This document shows, in pieces, positions 14,945 to 24,687 of a stretch of 64,000 bases of DNA; within the stretch, counting starts at the first letter, position 1, and each line of letters starts with the position of its first letter. The translations under genes were made by a program, and so were the position numbers. Where the stretch lies: positions 1,716,501-1,780,500 of the forward strand of contig NZ_CP146275.1 of assembly GCF_037044555.1 (NCBI RefSeq), given 5' to 3'. The notes under the pieces are model-generated. The model had not been told where the DNA came from and did not search any database. It worked only from the letters and a program-made list of their open reading frames with translations. The DNA comes from Pelagibacterium nitratireducens. Lineage in GTDB: Bacteria; Pseudomonadota; Alphaproteobacteria; Rhizobiales; Devosiaceae.

Positions 14945-15817
14945 ATGCAGCGATCGAACGCGCATGTTATCGTTCTGGGCAACGAAAAAGGCGGCTCGGG
15001 CAAGTCCACCACGGCGATTCATCTTGCCGTCCACCTGCTTTATGAAGGCTTTCGCGTCGCCACGATCGACGCCGACAGCCGTCAGCACACGCTGACGACC
15101 TATGTGCGCAATCGCCGGGAATGGGCCAACGCCCATGGTCTCAAGGTTCCCCACTCCACCCATTTTCATCTGCCGCAGGGCAGGGGTGACTCGCTTGAGA
15201 AAAATGCGGATACCGAGTTCGAGATGTTTCGCCGGGCGGTGGCGGAAGTCGAAAGGGACGTCGACTATCTTATCATCGACACGCCCGGCTTTGACACCCA
15301 CCTCACTCGCATCGCCCACTCGCTGGCCGACACGCTGATTACCCCACTTAACGACAGTCTGATCGATCTGGATGTGATTGCCCGGATCGAACCTGACAGC
15401 GGTGCCTTGATCGAATTGAGTCATTATACGCGGCTGGTCCAACGCTCGCGCCGGGAGCGGCTGGCTATCGACGGGCGCACCATCGACTGGGTCATGGTGC
15501 GCAATCGCATCTCCATGCTCAATTCGCGTAACACGAGGCTGGTGCAGACCGGGCTGGAAAACGTTGCCGAGCGTGTCGGATGCCGTGTGTCCGACGGCAT
15601 TGCCGAGCGGGTGATCTTCCGGTCGCTGTTTCCCATCGGCATGACGGTTTTCGATCCGCTCGATGCGGAGGCACTGGGGGGCATGCCGACCATGAGCCAT
15701 ATCGGGGCGCGGCAGGAATATCGGTTGCTGCTGGAAGCACTCAACCTGTTTTCGCGCCATCGGCGTTCTGGTGAGCACAGTTCGCGCGATCAGCGTGTCC
15801 TGGCGGGATCGGTCTAG
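14945..15817 (+). CDS. mipZ: MipZ/ParA-type ATPase, division-site positioning
   Basis: 290 residues. MipZ forms a polar gradient with ParB and inhibits FtsZ polymerisation away from midcell. Deviant Walker A: VIVLGNEKGGSGKSTTAIH; Walker B: DYLIIDTPGFD; and a long C-terminal helical part typical of MipZ (VERDVDYL, RNRISMLNSRNTRL, GCRVSDGIAERVIFRSLFP). Start set at ATG 14945, where homology begins; an upstream ATG at 14879 would add 22 unlikely residues. Confidence 0.92.
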   Translation: MQRSNAHVIVLGNEKGGSGKSTTAIHLAVHLLYEGFRVATIDADSRQHTLTTYVRNRREWANAHGLKVPHSTHFHLPQGRGDSLEKNADTEFEMFRRAVAEVERDVDYLIIDTPGFDTHLTRIAHSLADTLITPLNDSLIDLDVIARIEPDSGALIELSHYTRLVQRSRRERLAIDGRTIDWVMVRNRISMLNSRNTRLVQTGLENVAERVGCRVSDGIAERVIFRSLFPIGMTVFDPLDAEALGGMPTMSHIGARQEYRLLLEALNLFSRHRRSGEHSSRDQRVLAGSV

Positions 15818-15829
15818 GCGCGGGCCTTC

Positions 15830-16609
15830 TCAGATCAGCAGCGATTGCGCCCCATCGATCCAGATGGGCGTTCCCGTGATGTGCCTTGAGGCATCCGAGG
15901 CCAGAAAGCAGACCAGATCTGCAACGTCCTCGGCTTTGCCGGGGGCACCGTCCGTCAGCGGAATGTCTCCATCGGGGTAGTGGGCGGGTTCGGCTGCTTT
16001 TTCCACATTGCGGAGCTCGGTGTTCTCATCGATCTGGCTTTCGATGGCGCCGGGGCAGATGGCGTTAACGCGGATGCGGTGCTTGGCAAGCTCGAGCGCG
16101 GCCATCTGGGCGAGGGCGAGTTGACCGGCCTTTGTTGTGGAATAGGCGGACGCGCCGGCCGTGGTGAAGGTCCGCGTTCCATTGATGGAGGAGGTTATGA
16201 CGATCGATCCTCCGCGCGCCTTCATCAGGGGCACGGCGTGATGGAGGGTTAGAAACGTGCCGCGCAGATTGACATTGATGGTCCGGTCCCAGTCGTCGAC
16301 CGTCAGATCCTCGATTGGCGCCCAGGTGCCGTTTATGCCCGCATTGGCGAAAACGAAGTCGAGCCGTCCGAACGTCTCGGTGATCTGATCGAATGCTGCC
16401 TGCATGTCGGCGACATCGGAGATGTCGGCATAGAGGGGAAGGGCCTTGCGCCCCAATCGGTTGATTTCAAGGGCGACGGCGTCGACCTCTTCCATCGTGC
16501 GGCTCAGAAGGGCGATGTCGGCGCCCTCGGCAGCCAGCTTGAGGGCGCTGGCCTTGCCCAATCCCGAACCGCCGCCGGTCACCAGAGCGATCTTGCCTGT
16601 GAGTGCCAT
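15830..16609 (-). CDS. Short-chain dehydrogenase/reductase
   Basis: 259 residues. NAD(P)-dependent oxidoreductase of unknown substrate. Classical SDR motifs: TGGGSGLGKASAL (cofactor), NAG in VFANAGING, the Ser of ITSSING, the catalytic pair in SAYSTTKAG, then RVNAICPGAIES, and the C-terminal ITGTPIWIDG. Start ATG 16609 behind GGAGGCAGGT. It converges on mipZ (12-bp gap). Confidence 0.92.
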   Translation of the reverse strand: MALTGKIALVTGGGSGLGKASALKLAAEGADIALLSRTMEEVDAVALEINRLGRKALPLYADISDVADMQAAFDQITETFGRLDFVFANAGINGTWAPIEDLTVDDWDRTINVNLRGTFLTLHHAVPLMKARGGSIVITSSINGTRTFTTAGASAYSTTKAGQLALAQMAALELAKHRIRVNAICPGAIESQIDENTELRNVEKAAEPAHYPDGDIPLTDGAPGKAEDVADLVCFLASDASRHITGTPIWIDGAQSLLI

Positions 16610-16669
16610 ACCTGCCTCCGTTGCCAATACCTCAGGCAACGCAAGCAGGGGCAAGCGGTTCCGCTGACC

Positions 16670-16951
16670 CTAGTCTTCCTGGGGCATATACATGCGCAGG
16701 GCGCGGCGTCCGGCGGGATCGAAGACATCGACATCGACCGACACGCGGGGAAGGACCATGCGGCGTGTACGGGACGAAAGGGCCAGCACGACCGAGAGCA
16801 TGTCCGACATGCGGCGGTGAACGGGCTTGTTTTCTCCCAGGCCGCGGGCCAGCAGGCGCAGGGACTGGACGCGAACCGCGTCATCGTCCGAGGCCAGTGG
16901 CGAGCGGGGCTGAAATTGGCCAAGCTCGGAAAGTCGTGTCATTTCGCTCAT
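16670..16951 (-). CDS. Conserved hypothetical protein, 93 aa
   Basis: Not recognised. Starts MSEMTRLSELGQFQPRS at ATG 16951 behind GGAGTAGCCCA. The centre is Arg/Leu-rich (RVQSLRLLARGLGENKP, HRRMSDMLSVVLALSSRTRR) and the end is strand-like (VSVDVDVFDPAGRRALRMY). It lies 55 bp after the carboxypeptidase gene and 60 bp before the SDR on the same strand, so it may be cotranscribed with either. Confidence 0.6.
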   Translation of the reverse strand: MSEMTRLSELGQFQPRSPLASDDDAVRVQSLRLLARGLGENKPVHRRMSDMLSVVLALSSRTRRMVLPRVSVDVDVFDPAGRRALRMYMPQED

Positions 16952-17006
16952 TGGGCTACTCCATACATCTGCGCCAATTGTCGAAGACCGTCGGTCGTCC
17001 TGTTTG

Positions 17007-18581
17007 TTACCCCTGAACCGTGAGGCAGTTGATCGCGGCTTGTGAGAGCGCATCGCAAGTGGTTCTGGCCTGCGTGCGATCGGCAAAGCCGGCGAAACGG
17101 GCGCGGTAATAGGTCACGCCGTTGCGCTCGAAGGTCTCCACATAGCTGCGAAGGTTGGCAAGCTGATCGTATGTGCGGGTCGCTTCGCTCAGCAACTGCT
17201 CGGCGTTGTCTTCGCTGTCGGCGGCGCCGACCTGGACCACCCAGCCACCGGCCGGAACGGTCTCGGCGCTGTTTGTGCTCATTGTGTCGAGCGCCAGGCC
17301 GTCGGGCCGTGCAATTGGCGCGGGCGGCACGAGAACCTGTCCCGATTGCGGGCCGAGCTGCAGGGATTCTGCAATCCATGCGCCAATCGGATCGTCGGCG
17401 GGATAGACCGGGGCTTCGGACGGCATGACGCCGGTTGCGACATAGGTCGCCTGGTCGAGGGCGTTATCGCCCGGACGCGAGGGAATGTCCTCGGCCGAAA
17501 CGATCTGGAACGGGATGGTCTCGGGTTCGTTCGAGTCCGGCGCTGATCCGGAAGCGGACTGGCTGAGCGACGCCACCTGCATGGCCTGCTCCGCCGTGAT
17601 AACCGGCAGAAGGTTGACGGGACGGCCGGGGGGCAGGCGATTGAGCGGAACGGCAGCACCCGCCGATGCCACGGCAACGCCATTGCCGAGCAGGGTGGGG
17701 CGCGGGATCATCGCTTCGCGCCAGTAGTCGCCCTGGCGCGCCTTGGGGAGATAGGTGCGCACCAGCTCTGCGACGCGCGCGTTGCGCGAAGCGCCGGTGT
17801 TGAACCCCAGGCCGATCACCACGATATGGCGGTTGCTGGAGCGGGCGGCGGTCATCAGGTTGTAGCCCGACGCATTGATATAGCCGGTCTTGATACCATC
17901 GACGCCGTTCTGGCCCAGAAGGGCGTTGTGCCCGTTGTAGGTTCTGCCGTTGTACTTGAAGCTGCGGGCCTGGAAATAGTCGTAGTAGTGGGGGAAATGG
18001 AGATAGACGGCCCGGCCCAGGATCGCTTGGTCGGCGGCCGTCGTGACCTGTCCGGAGTTGGGCAGGCCATTTGCGTTCTTGTATGTGGTGCGCGACATCC
18101 CCAGCGCCCTTGCGGTTTGCGTCATCCGCTCGGCGAACTGGGACTCCGTACCCGAAATATTTTCGGCAACGACGCGGGCGACGTCATTGGCCGATATTAT
18201 AACGAGGGCGTTGATCGCGTCTTCAACGGTGATCGTGCTGCCGGGCTGCACCCAGAGCTTTGTCGGGACTGCCTGAGAGGCGTATTGGGAAACCCTCAGT
18301 TTCGAGTCGAGCTTGAGCCGGCCAGCCTCGAGCTCCTGAAAGATGATATAGAGCGTCATCACCTTGGTGAGCGAAGCGGGGTAGCGCAACTCGTTGGCGT
18401 TGTCCTGATAGAGGACCTGGCCGGTCTTGGCATCCACGGCGATGCCGGCATAGGCACGCGGCACATTTTGCGCCGCCGCAGGAGCGGAAACGGCGGCAAG
18501 GGTCATCGCCGCGATCACAAGTGTGAGAAAAAAGCGTACAAAAGGGACGCGCGCGGAATCGATACGCAGAAGGGTCGGCAC
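17007..18581 (-). CDS. D-alanyl-D-alanine carboxypeptidase with C-terminal SPOR domain
   Basis: About 524 residues. A penicillin-binding peptidase S11 that trims pentapeptide side chains of peptidoglycan. After a signal peptide (hydrophobic FFLTLVIAAMTLAAVSAPAAAQ) come the SxxK motif in YPASLTKVMTLY, the SxN motif in VIISANDVARV and KTG in VDGIKTGYINASG. The last 75 residues (GGWVVQVGAADSEDNAEQLL, YYRARFAGFADRTQA) form a SPOR domain that binds denuded glycan at the septum. The middle is Pro/Ala-rich and unstructured. I favour GTG 18581 (GGAG six bases upstream) over GTG 18626. Confidence 0.9.
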   Translation of the reverse strand: MPTLLRIDSARVPFVRFFLTLVIAAMTLAAVSAPAAAQNVPRAYAGIAVDAKTGQVLYQDNANELRYPASLTKVMTLYIIFQELEAGRLKLDSKLRVSQYASQAVPTKLWVQPGSTITVEDAINALVIISANDVARVVAENISGTESQFAERMTQTARALGMSRTTYKNANGLPNSGQVTTAADQAILGRAVYLHFPHYYDYFQARSFKYNGRTYNGHNALLGQNGVDGIKTGYINASGYNLMTAARSSNRHIVVIGLGFNTGASRNARVAELVRTYLPKARQGDYWREAMIPRPTLLGNGVAVASAGAAVPLNRLPPGRPVNLLPVITAEQAMQVASLSQSASGSAPDSNEPETIPFQIVSAEDIPSRPGDNALDQATYVATGVMPSEAPVYPADDPIGAWIAESLQLGPQSGQVLVPPAPIARPDGLALDTMSTNSAETVPAGGWVVQVGAADSEDNAEQLLSEATRTYDQLANLRSYVETFERNGVTYYRARFAGFADRTQARTTCDALSQAAINCLTVQG

Positions 18582-18858
18582 CCGATACTCCAACTCTTTA
18601 CTGGACCGGTACGAAAAACGCCGCACCGTTACTCTACTCTTGGGGTCGTCGCGCGCTGTCCCCCGATGGCGCCGAAAACCCTAACTCGCAGGCACTTTAG
18701 GCCGATGCGGTTACAAATCCGTAAAGTGCTTAAAACTTGATGCAAAAACCTTGTGGGCGATCACACCTGATTGATCGGATTTTCGCCCCTTAACATGGCC
18801 GAGATTTTGCCTACATAATGGGGCCATCTTGCCTTTCTGATTTGGGATAAAAAAAGCC

Positions 18859-19284
18859 GTGCCAATATCTGCCCTCCCCACCGGACCTGACCTGCCGCAC
18901 AACGGCGGTCTGCTCGCAAAGCACGCCGTGCTGCGGGCGATTTCGGCCGGTCCGGAAAAGGGGGACGATGACAGGGACGAAGGAAGCGATGGCCAGACCG
19001 GTGTCGCGACCAAGACCAGAACGAGGACCAAGAAGCCAAGCCTTTATAGGGTTCTGCTTCTCAATGACGACTACACGCCCATGGAGTTCGTCATCCTCAT
19101 TTTGGAGGAGGTCTTCAACAAATCCCGGGAGGATGCGACGCGCATAATGCTGAGCGTCCATAATCAAGGTGTGGGGGAATGCGGGGTTTATCCGTACGAG
19201 GTGGCCGAAACCAAGGTCACCAACGTTATGGATGCCGCGCGCCGAAACCAGCATCCGCTGCAATGCGTGATGGAAAAGCAATAG
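18859..19284 (+). CDS. clpS: ATP-dependent Clp protease adaptor ClpS
   Basis: 141 residues as read from GTG 18859. ClpS delivers N-degron substrates to ClpAP. The conserved core begins around residue 58: [53 protein letters not shown]. Asn/Asp and His residues of the N-degron pocket are present. The N-terminal 55 residues are low complexity and longer than usual; the true start may lie downstream. The gene is 12 bp before clpA, the usual operon. Confidence 0.93.
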   Translation: MPISALPTGPDLPHNGGLLAKHAVLRAISAGPEKGDDDRDEGSDGQTGVATKTRTRTKKPSLYRVLLLNDDYTPMEFVILILEEVFNKSREDATRIMLSVHNQGVGECGVYPYEVAETKVTNVMDAARRNQHPLQCVMEKQ

Positions 19285-19296
19285 GATAGGACCAAC

Positions 19297-21681
19297 ATGC
19301 CTTCATTCTCTCGCGGTCTTGAAAAGGCGTTGCATCAGGCCATGAATTTGGCTCGGGAGCGCAGTCATGAATTTGCGACCCTCGAACACCTGCTGCTGGC
19401 GCTGACCGAGGATCGCGACACGATTTCGGTTCTGACCGGGTGCGATGTCGATATCGAGTCGCTCAGGGCCGATCTCGAAGAGTTCATCGACGAGGAGCTC
19501 GACAGCCTCGTTGTGCCCAACGGCCAGGATGCACGTCCGACGGCCGCCTTCCAGCGCGTCATCCAGCGCGCGGTCATTCACGTTCAATCGTCCGGGCGCG
19601 AGGAAGTGACCGGGGCCAACGTGCTCGTTGCGATCTTTGCCGAGCGCGAAAGCCACGCTGCCTATTTCCTCGAGCAGCAGGACATGACCCGGCTCGACGC
19701 GGTCAATTTCATTTCCCATGGCATCGCCAAGTCGGGCCGCAATGCCGACCGGCCCGTGCGCGGTGCTGAAGAAGGCGGACCCGGGTTCGAGGGCGAGCAG
19801 GAACGCGGCGGGGGCAGCAGCCCGCAGCAGAGTTCGGCGCTTGCCGATTTCTGTGTCAATCTCAACGACAAGGCCAGGGCCGGAAAGATCGATCCGCTGA
19901 TCGGCCGCGGCATCGAGCTTGAGCGCACAATTCAGGTGCTTTGCCGTCGCTCCAAGAACAACCCGCTCTATGTGGGTGATCCCGGCGTTGGCAAGACCGC
20001 TATCGCCGAAGGTCTGGCCCGGCGGATCATTGAGGGTGACGTTCCCGAAGTGCTCGAAACCGCAGTAATCTATGCGCTCGACATGGGTTCGCTTCTGGCG
20101 GGCACGCGTTATCGCGGCGATTTCGAGGAACGGCTCAAGGCGATCATGAAAGAGCTCGAAAAGAAGGACAATGTCATTCTTTTCATCGACGAGATCCATA
20201 CGGTGATCGGCGCGGGGGCAACCTCGGGCGGAGCGCTCGATGCTTCGAACCTTTTGAAGCCTGCTTTGGCCTCGGGAGCGATCCGCTGCATTGGTTCGAC
20301 CACCTACAAGGAATATCGTCAGTTCTTTGAAAAGGACCGGGCTCTCGTGCGCCGGTTCCAGAAGATCGATGTCAACGAGCCCACGATCCCCGATGCCATC
20401 GAGATCATGAAGGGGCTGCGCCCGTATTTCGAGGATTACCACAAGCTCAAATATACCGACGACGCGATCAAGGCATCGGTCGAGCTTTCGGCCCGCTATA
20501 TCAACGACCGCAAACTGCCCGACAAGGCAATCGATGTGGTTGACGAAACCGGTGCCCGGCAGATGCTGGTGACCGAGGACAAGCGCAAGAAGACCATCGG
20601 CGTCGAGGATATCGAGGCGACGATAGCTATGATTGCGCGCATTCCGCCGAAATCGGTCTCCAAGTCCGATACCGAGCTGCTGGGCAATCTCGAAGCCAAC
20701 CTCAAGCGCGTGGTGTTCGGCCAGGACAAGGCCATCGACGCCCTTTCGTCGGCCATCAAGCTGGCCCGCGCGGGCCTGCGTGAGCCCGAAAAGCCCATCG
20801 GTTCGTACATGTTCACCGGCCCGACCGGTGTGGGTAAGACCGAGGTGGCCAAGCAACTGGCCGACACGCTCGGGGTGGAGCTTTTGCGCTTCGACATGTC
20901 CGAATACATGGAGCGTCACACCGTTTCGCGGCTGATCGGCGCGCCTCCGGGTTATGTCGGGTTCGACCAGGGCGGGCTGATGACCGATGGGGTCGATCAG
21001 CATCCCCATTGCGTGCTGCTGCTCGATGAGATCGAAAAGGCCCATCCGGACCTGTTCAATATCCTTCTGCAGGTCATGGATCACGGCAAGCTCACCGATC
21101 ATTCGGGCAAGCAGGTCGACTTCCGCAACGTCATCTTGATCATGACGTCGAACGTGGGTGCGACCGAACTGGCGAAATCGCCCATCGGCTTTGGCCGGGT
21201 GCGTCAGGAAGGCGACGACGAGGAAGCGATCAACCGGATGTTCACGCCGGAGTTCCGCAACCGGCTCGATGCGATCATCTCGTTCGCGCCGCTGCCGTCC
21301 TCGACCGTCAACCGCGTCGTGGAGAAGTTCATTCTCCAGCTTGAAGGCCAGCTTGCCGAACGCGGCATCACCATTGAGCTGACGCCCGAAGCCTCCGATT
21401 GGCTGGCGGCCCGCGGCTACGACGAAAAGATGGGTGCCCGCCCGCTGGGTCGGGTGATCCAGGAATACGTCAAGAAGCCGCTGGCCGAGGAAGTGCTGTT
21501 CGGCCTGCTCCAGAAGGGCGGTTCGGTCAAGGTGACAGTGGTCGGCGAGGGCAGCGAAGCGCGGCTCGAACTGGTCTCAGTCCCTCCGCGCCCGGCACGT
21601 CCAAAGGCGATAACCGGACCCAAGGGCGGCAAGAAGCCGGCCCGCAAGTCCAAGTCCAAGGACGCCGAGCAGAACACCTAA
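19297..21681 (+). CDS. clpA: ATP-dependent Clp protease ATP-binding subunit ClpA
   Basis: 794 residues. The unfoldase of ClpAP. Clp-N repeats (about 1-145: [20 protein letters not shown]), first AAA+ with Walker [14 protein letters not shown] and Walker [16 protein letters not shown], second AAA+ with [13 protein letters not shown] and [19 protein letters not shown]-terminal ClpB-D2 small domain, and a Lys-rich tail. There is no ClpB-type middle coiled coil, which separates it from ClpB. An IGF-type ClpP-docking loop is seen as SPIGFGR. Confidence 0.97.
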   Translation: MPSFSRGLEKALHQAMNLARERSHEFATLEHLLLALTEDRDTISVLTGCDVDIESLRADLEEFIDEELDSLVVPNGQDARPTAAFQRVIQRAVIHVQSSGREEVTGANVLVAIFAERESHAAYFLEQQDMTRLDAVNFISHGIAKSGRNADRPVRGAEEGGPGFEGEQERGGGSSPQQSSALADFCVNLNDKARAGKIDPLIGRGIELERTIQVLCRRSKNNPLYVGDPGVGKTAIAEGLARRIIEGDVPEVLETAVIYALDMGSLLAGTRYRGDFEERLKAIMKELEKKDNVILFIDEIHTVIGAGATSGGALDASNLLKPALASGAIRCIGSTTYKEYRQFFEKDRALVRRFQKIDVNEPTIPDAIEIMKGLRPYFEDYHKLKYTDDAIKASVELSARYINDRKLPDKAIDVVDETGARQMLVTEDKRKKTIGVEDIEATIAMIARIPPKSVSKSDTELLGNLEANLKRVVFGQDKAIDALSSAIKLARAGLREPEKPIGSYMFTGPTGVGKTEVAKQLADTLGVELLRFDMSEYMERHTVSRLIGAPPGYVGFDQGGLMTDGVDQHPHCVLLLDEIEKAHPDLFNILLQVMDHGKLTDHSGKQVDFRNVILIMTSNVGATELAKSPIGFGRVRQEGDDEEAINRMFTPEFRNRLDAIISFAPLPSSTVNRVVEKFILQLEGQLAERGITIELTPEASDWLAARGYDEKMGARPLGRVIQEYVKKPLAEEVLFGLLQKGGSVKVTVVGEGSEARLELVSVPPRPARPKAITGPKGGKKPARKSKSKDAEQNT

Positions 21682-21715
21682 GCGGGTTTGGTGTTCGACC
21701 ATCCCCTCAAAATCT

Positions 21716-21747
21716 GGAAAAGGCCGGTCCTACGACTGGCCTTTTCC
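21716..21747. terminator. Terminator after clpA
   Basis: Perfect 10-bp stem GGAAAAGGCC / GGCCTTTTCC (21716-21725, 21738-21747) with a 12-base loop, between clpA and the convergent DUF4242 gene. The T/A-rich arms let it work in either direction. Confidence 0.75.
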
Positions 21748-21765
21748 GTGCCGTGAGGTCCCGGC

Positions 21766-22038
21766 TTAGCTGCCGGTCGTCGGATCGATGACAGCGGTCA
21801 CTTCGGTGACGACATTGGCAGGAAACCCACTCAATCGCGCGTGCTCGTGTATCGTGTGTTCGTCTTGGGCAAGATAGATGCAAAAGGTCTTGTCCGCCGT
21901 GAAATAGGAATGCTGCCATTGCACCTTGGGTGCGAGTTGGGCGAGGGCGCCGTTTGAGGTGCGCGCCGCCTCGCAAAGCGCTTCGGGGGACATGGCGCCG
22001 ACGCCGGCAATATCGCGTTCGATGATGAATTTTTTCAT
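21766..22038 (-). CDS. DUF4242 small protein
   Basis: 90 residues. Ferredoxin-like alpha-beta fold family, some members of which bind nickel: MKKFIIERDIAGVGAMSPE, VQWQHSYFTADKTFCIYLAQ, HEHARLSGFPANVVTEV. Start ATG 22038 (GAAAGGCCAACC upstream). It is divergent from the HxlR-type regulator at 22194, which probably controls it. Confidence 0.85.
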   Translation of the reverse strand: MKKFIIERDIAGVGAMSPEALCEAARTSNGALAQLAPKVQWQHSYFTADKTFCIYLAQDEHTIHEHARLSGFPANVVTEVTAVIDPTTGS

Positions 22039-22193
22039 GGTTGGCCTTTCTCTCGCCTCACGTGAGAGGATGAAAGCAGCGACAGCTGTATCTCGCCAGT
22101 TCACGACCTGAATCAAGCCGGTACAGCTTCTGAACTGGAATCTCATTGCTCTGCCCGTTTAAGATTGCAGGCGGATCGGCAGGAGGCGTGTCC

Positions 22194-22892
22194 ATGACAG
22201 AAGCCAGCTACCACCAGTTTTGTCCCGTCGCCATGGCGTCGGAAATCCTTGGTGCCCGATGGACAATTGTTCTCCTACGCGAGCTTTGCGCTGGATCGAC
22301 ACGCTTCAACGACCTGAGGCGCGGCGTGCCGCGCATGTCGCCGGCCCTTCTGGCGCGGCGGTTGCGTGAACTCGAACAGCACGGCGTTGTCGAAAGACGG
22401 CTCGTGCGGCGGACGCCTGAACTCTACGAGTACGTCCTCACCGAGGCGGGACAGGGGTTGCGCGATGTTGTCATGGCGGTGGGCATTTGGGGTCAACGTT
22501 GGATTGAAAGTGCCCCGAGTCTCGAAAACACGGACCCCTCGCTCCTGATGTGGGACATACGCCGCAACATCAGGCTGGAGAATTTGCCACCGCGACGGGT
22601 GACGGTACAGTTCATCTATGCGGACCTTCCCGCTGCATCGGCCAACTGGTGGCTCCTTAGCGATCCGCAAAAAGGCGCCGACTTATGCTCGGTCGATCCG
22701 GGGTTCGATGTTGATCTTTTTGTCCGCACCGATCTGCGCACCATGACGGCCATCTGGATGGGGCTCGAAACCGTTGCCAGGGCGGAAAACGAGCAGCGCC
22801 TGGCGCGGATCGGAGACAGCGATTTAGGTGCGGCGATGCAAAGCTGGCTCGGGCTCAGCCCGTTCGCAGCCTATGAAAAGCACGCTTTCTAG
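22194..22892 (+). CDS. HxlR-type winged-helix transcriptional regulator
   Basis: 232 residues. The N-terminal winged helix (about 5-105) carries the family motif CPVAMASEILGARWTIVLLR, then RFNDLRRGVPRMSPALLARR and LRELEQHGVVERR. An additional C-terminal domain of about 110 residues (PRRVTVQFIYADLP, VDLFVRTDLRTMTAIWMG) resembles the SCP2-like/effector part of longer family members. AGGAGG lies seven bases before ATG 22194. The shared 155-bp upstream region with the DUF4242 gene suggests local control. Confidence 0.88.
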   Translation: MTEASYHQFCPVAMASEILGARWTIVLLRELCAGSTRFNDLRRGVPRMSPALLARRLRELEQHGVVERRLVRRTPELYEYVLTEAGQGLRDVVMAVGIWGQRWIESAPSLENTDPSLLMWDIRRNIRLENLPPRRVTVQFIYADLPAASANWWLLSDPQKGADLCSVDPGFDVDLFVRTDLRTMTAIWMGLETVARAENEQRLARIGDSDLGAAMQSWLGLSPFAAYEKHAF

Positions 22893-22987
22893 ATCCACTT
22901 ATTCCGCAAACATTCCAATCGCCATTGCGCGCCGCCTTGCCTGTCCATGAGTAAGACGGCCGGCCTTCCGACCGGCGCTATTGGGGG

Positions 22988-23041
22988 TTTTCCCCGTACT
23001 TATCCCCAGAATTATCCCCGCTACCCCCGCAATTTTCCACA
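22988..23041. promoter_or_regulatory. Cluster of DnaA-box-like nonamers
   Basis: Four same-strand nonamers: TTTTCCCCG (22988), TTATCCCCA (23000), TTATCCCCG (23012) and TTTTCCACA (23033). The last matches the TTWTNCACA consensus; the others differ by one or two bases. The first three are spaced exactly 12 bp apart. They lie in the 153-bp gap between the converging ends of the HxlR and HIT genes. A DnaA-titration or unwinding-type site, or simply a decayed 12-bp tandem repeat, are both possible. Confidence 0.35.
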
Positions 23042-23045
23042 GACC

Positions 23046-23465
23046 TTAAAACGCGGAGCGGATTTTTTCCGCCTGGGCGGCCAACTCGTCCTGATCGGCC
23101 ATTTCGCCGGTGTGGGGGCGCAGTGGCACGCCCTCATACATGGGTATGATGTGGAAATGGAGGTGGAACACCGTCTGGCCGGCCGGAGCTTCGTTGAACT
23201 GGGCAACGCGCAGGCCGTCGGCATCCATGGCGGTCATGACGGCTTTGGCGACCCGCTGGGTTTTCTGGATCAGATCGGCCAGCACCTGCGGTTCGGCGTC
23301 GAACAGATTGCGTGAACCGGTCTTGGGGATCACCAGCGTATGCCCGCGTGATTGGGGCATCACATCCATGAAGGCCAGCGTGTCGTCGTCCTCATAGACC
23401 GTGTGGCTCGGGATTTCGCCTTTGAGGATCTTGCCGAAGATATTGTCCGGATCGTAAGCAGTCAT
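23046..23465 (-). CDS. HIT family hydrolase
   Basis: 139 residues. A histidine-triad nucleotide hydrolase/transferase acting on AMP-linked substrates. IFGKILKGEIPSHTVYEDDD and FMDVMPQSRGHTLVIPK precede the triad HLHFHIIP. Typical length. Last gene of the minus-strand run from DUF3572; 61 bp separate it from the FemAB-like gene. Confidence 0.92.
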   Translation of the reverse strand: MTAYDPDNIFGKILKGEIPSHTVYEDDDTLAFMDVMPQSRGHTLVIPKTGSRNLFDAEPQVLADLIQKTQRVAKAVMTAMDADGLRVAQFNEAPAGQTVFHLHFHIIPMYEGVPLRPHTGEMADQDELAAQAEKIRSAF

Positions 23466-23526
23466 AACACGCTCCCTTGCTTTTCAATCCGAGCTATAGC
23501 CGAACGGCGATCAGGAACAAACCCCG

Positions 23527-24687
23527 CTATCCCTTGCGGAAGGGGGCGTAGTCGGCCAGCTCCTGGTTCTGCAGGTCGACATATTTGCGCTCGTCCTCGA
23601 GATATTCGGCAACGGCGCGGCGCAGGCCCGGGTGAACGATGTGGTGGATCGAACGGGTGATGGCCGGGGCGTAGCCGCGCGCCAGCTTGTGCTGGCCCTG
23701 GGCGCCGGCCTCGACGCGCTTCAGGCCGTGTTCAATGGCAAAGTCGATGGCCTGGTAATAGCAGAGTTCGAAATGGAGGAACGGCACGTCCCGGATGGCA
23801 CCCCAATTGCGGCCATAGAGCGTGTCTGCGCCAAGGAAATTGAGCGCCCCGGCGATATAGTCGGTACCATCGCGCGCCAGCATCAGGACAATGCTGTCGG
23901 CCATGGTTTCGGTGATGCGCGAGAAAAATTCACGATTGAGGTAGGGGCGGCCCCATTTGCGCGCGCCGGTGTCCATGTAGAACTGATAGAAGGCATCCCA
24001 GTGTGCTTCCGTCAGATCGGTGCCGGTCACCCATTCGCAGGTGATGCCGTCGATTAGCGCCTCTCGCCGTTCGCGACGGATGGACTTTCGCTTGCGCGAT
24101 TGCAGCGTGTCGAGAAATTCATCGAAGGTCTTGAACCCGTCATTGGTCCAGTGAAACTGGGTGTCGTGGCGCACCAGCCAATTGGCGCCTGCGGCAATTG
24201 CTTCTTCGTCACTGGTTACGAACGTCGCGTGGACCGAGGACGCACCGAGCCGCTCGGCTAACGCTTCGGATGCTTGGAGGAGGAGCGTCTGAGTGTCGGC
24301 ACTGCCGTCCCGCGTCAGAAGTTTCGGCGCGCTGGCCGGGGTGAACGGCACTGAGGACTGCAGCTTTGGATAGTAGTTTCCGCCGGCCCGTTCGATGGCG
24401 TCGGCCCAGGCGTGGTCGAAGACATATTCGCCCATCGAATGGGATTTGAGGAACAGCGGCATGAGGCCGACAGGGGTCTCGCCGCGTGAAATCAGGATAT
24501 GCTGGGGCTGCCATCCGGTTGCACCTGTGGCGCATCCCGACTCCTCCAGCGCTGAGAAAAAAGCGTGCTCAAGGAATGGGTTGTCGGGCTTTTCTCCACC
24601 GCAAGATGCAAGTGCATTCCAGGTGGCGGCGGGGATGGAGGCGGTGGTTGGATGAACCGAGATCGTCAGTTCGGAATTTTCACTCAC
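23527..24687 (-). CDS. FemAB-like GNAT protein (peptidogalycan biosynthesis/recognition family)
   Basis: 386 residues. PF04339-like family with a GNAT fold, predicted to act on cell-surface polymers; the substrate is unknown. Family landmarks: CGGEKPDNPFLEHAFFSALE, ESGCATGATGWQPQHIL, GEYVFDHAWADAIER, NYYPKLQSSVPFTPA, LQSRKRKSIRRERR, GRNWGAIRDVPFLHFELCYY and EAGAQGQHKLARGY. Its start overlaps the GDPD stop by 4 bp, so the two are coupled. Confidence 0.88.
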   Translation of the reverse strand: MSENSELTISVHPTTASIPAATWNALASCGGEKPDNPFLEHAFFSALEESGCATGATGWQPQHILISRGETPVGLMPLFLKSHSMGEYVFDHAWADAIERAGGNYYPKLQSSVPFTPASAPKLLTRDGSADTQTLLLQASEALAERLGASSVHATFVTSDEEAIAAGANWLVRHDTQFHWTNDGFKTFDEFLDTLQSRKRKSIRRERREALIDGITCEWVTGTDLTEAHWDAFYQFYMDTGARKWGRPYLNREFFSRITETMADSIVLMLARDGTDYIAGALNFLGADTLYGRNWGAIRDVPFLHFELCYYQAIDFAIEHGLKRVEAGAQGQHKLARGYAPAITRSIHHIVHPGLRRAVAEYLEDERKYVDLQNQELADYAPFRKG

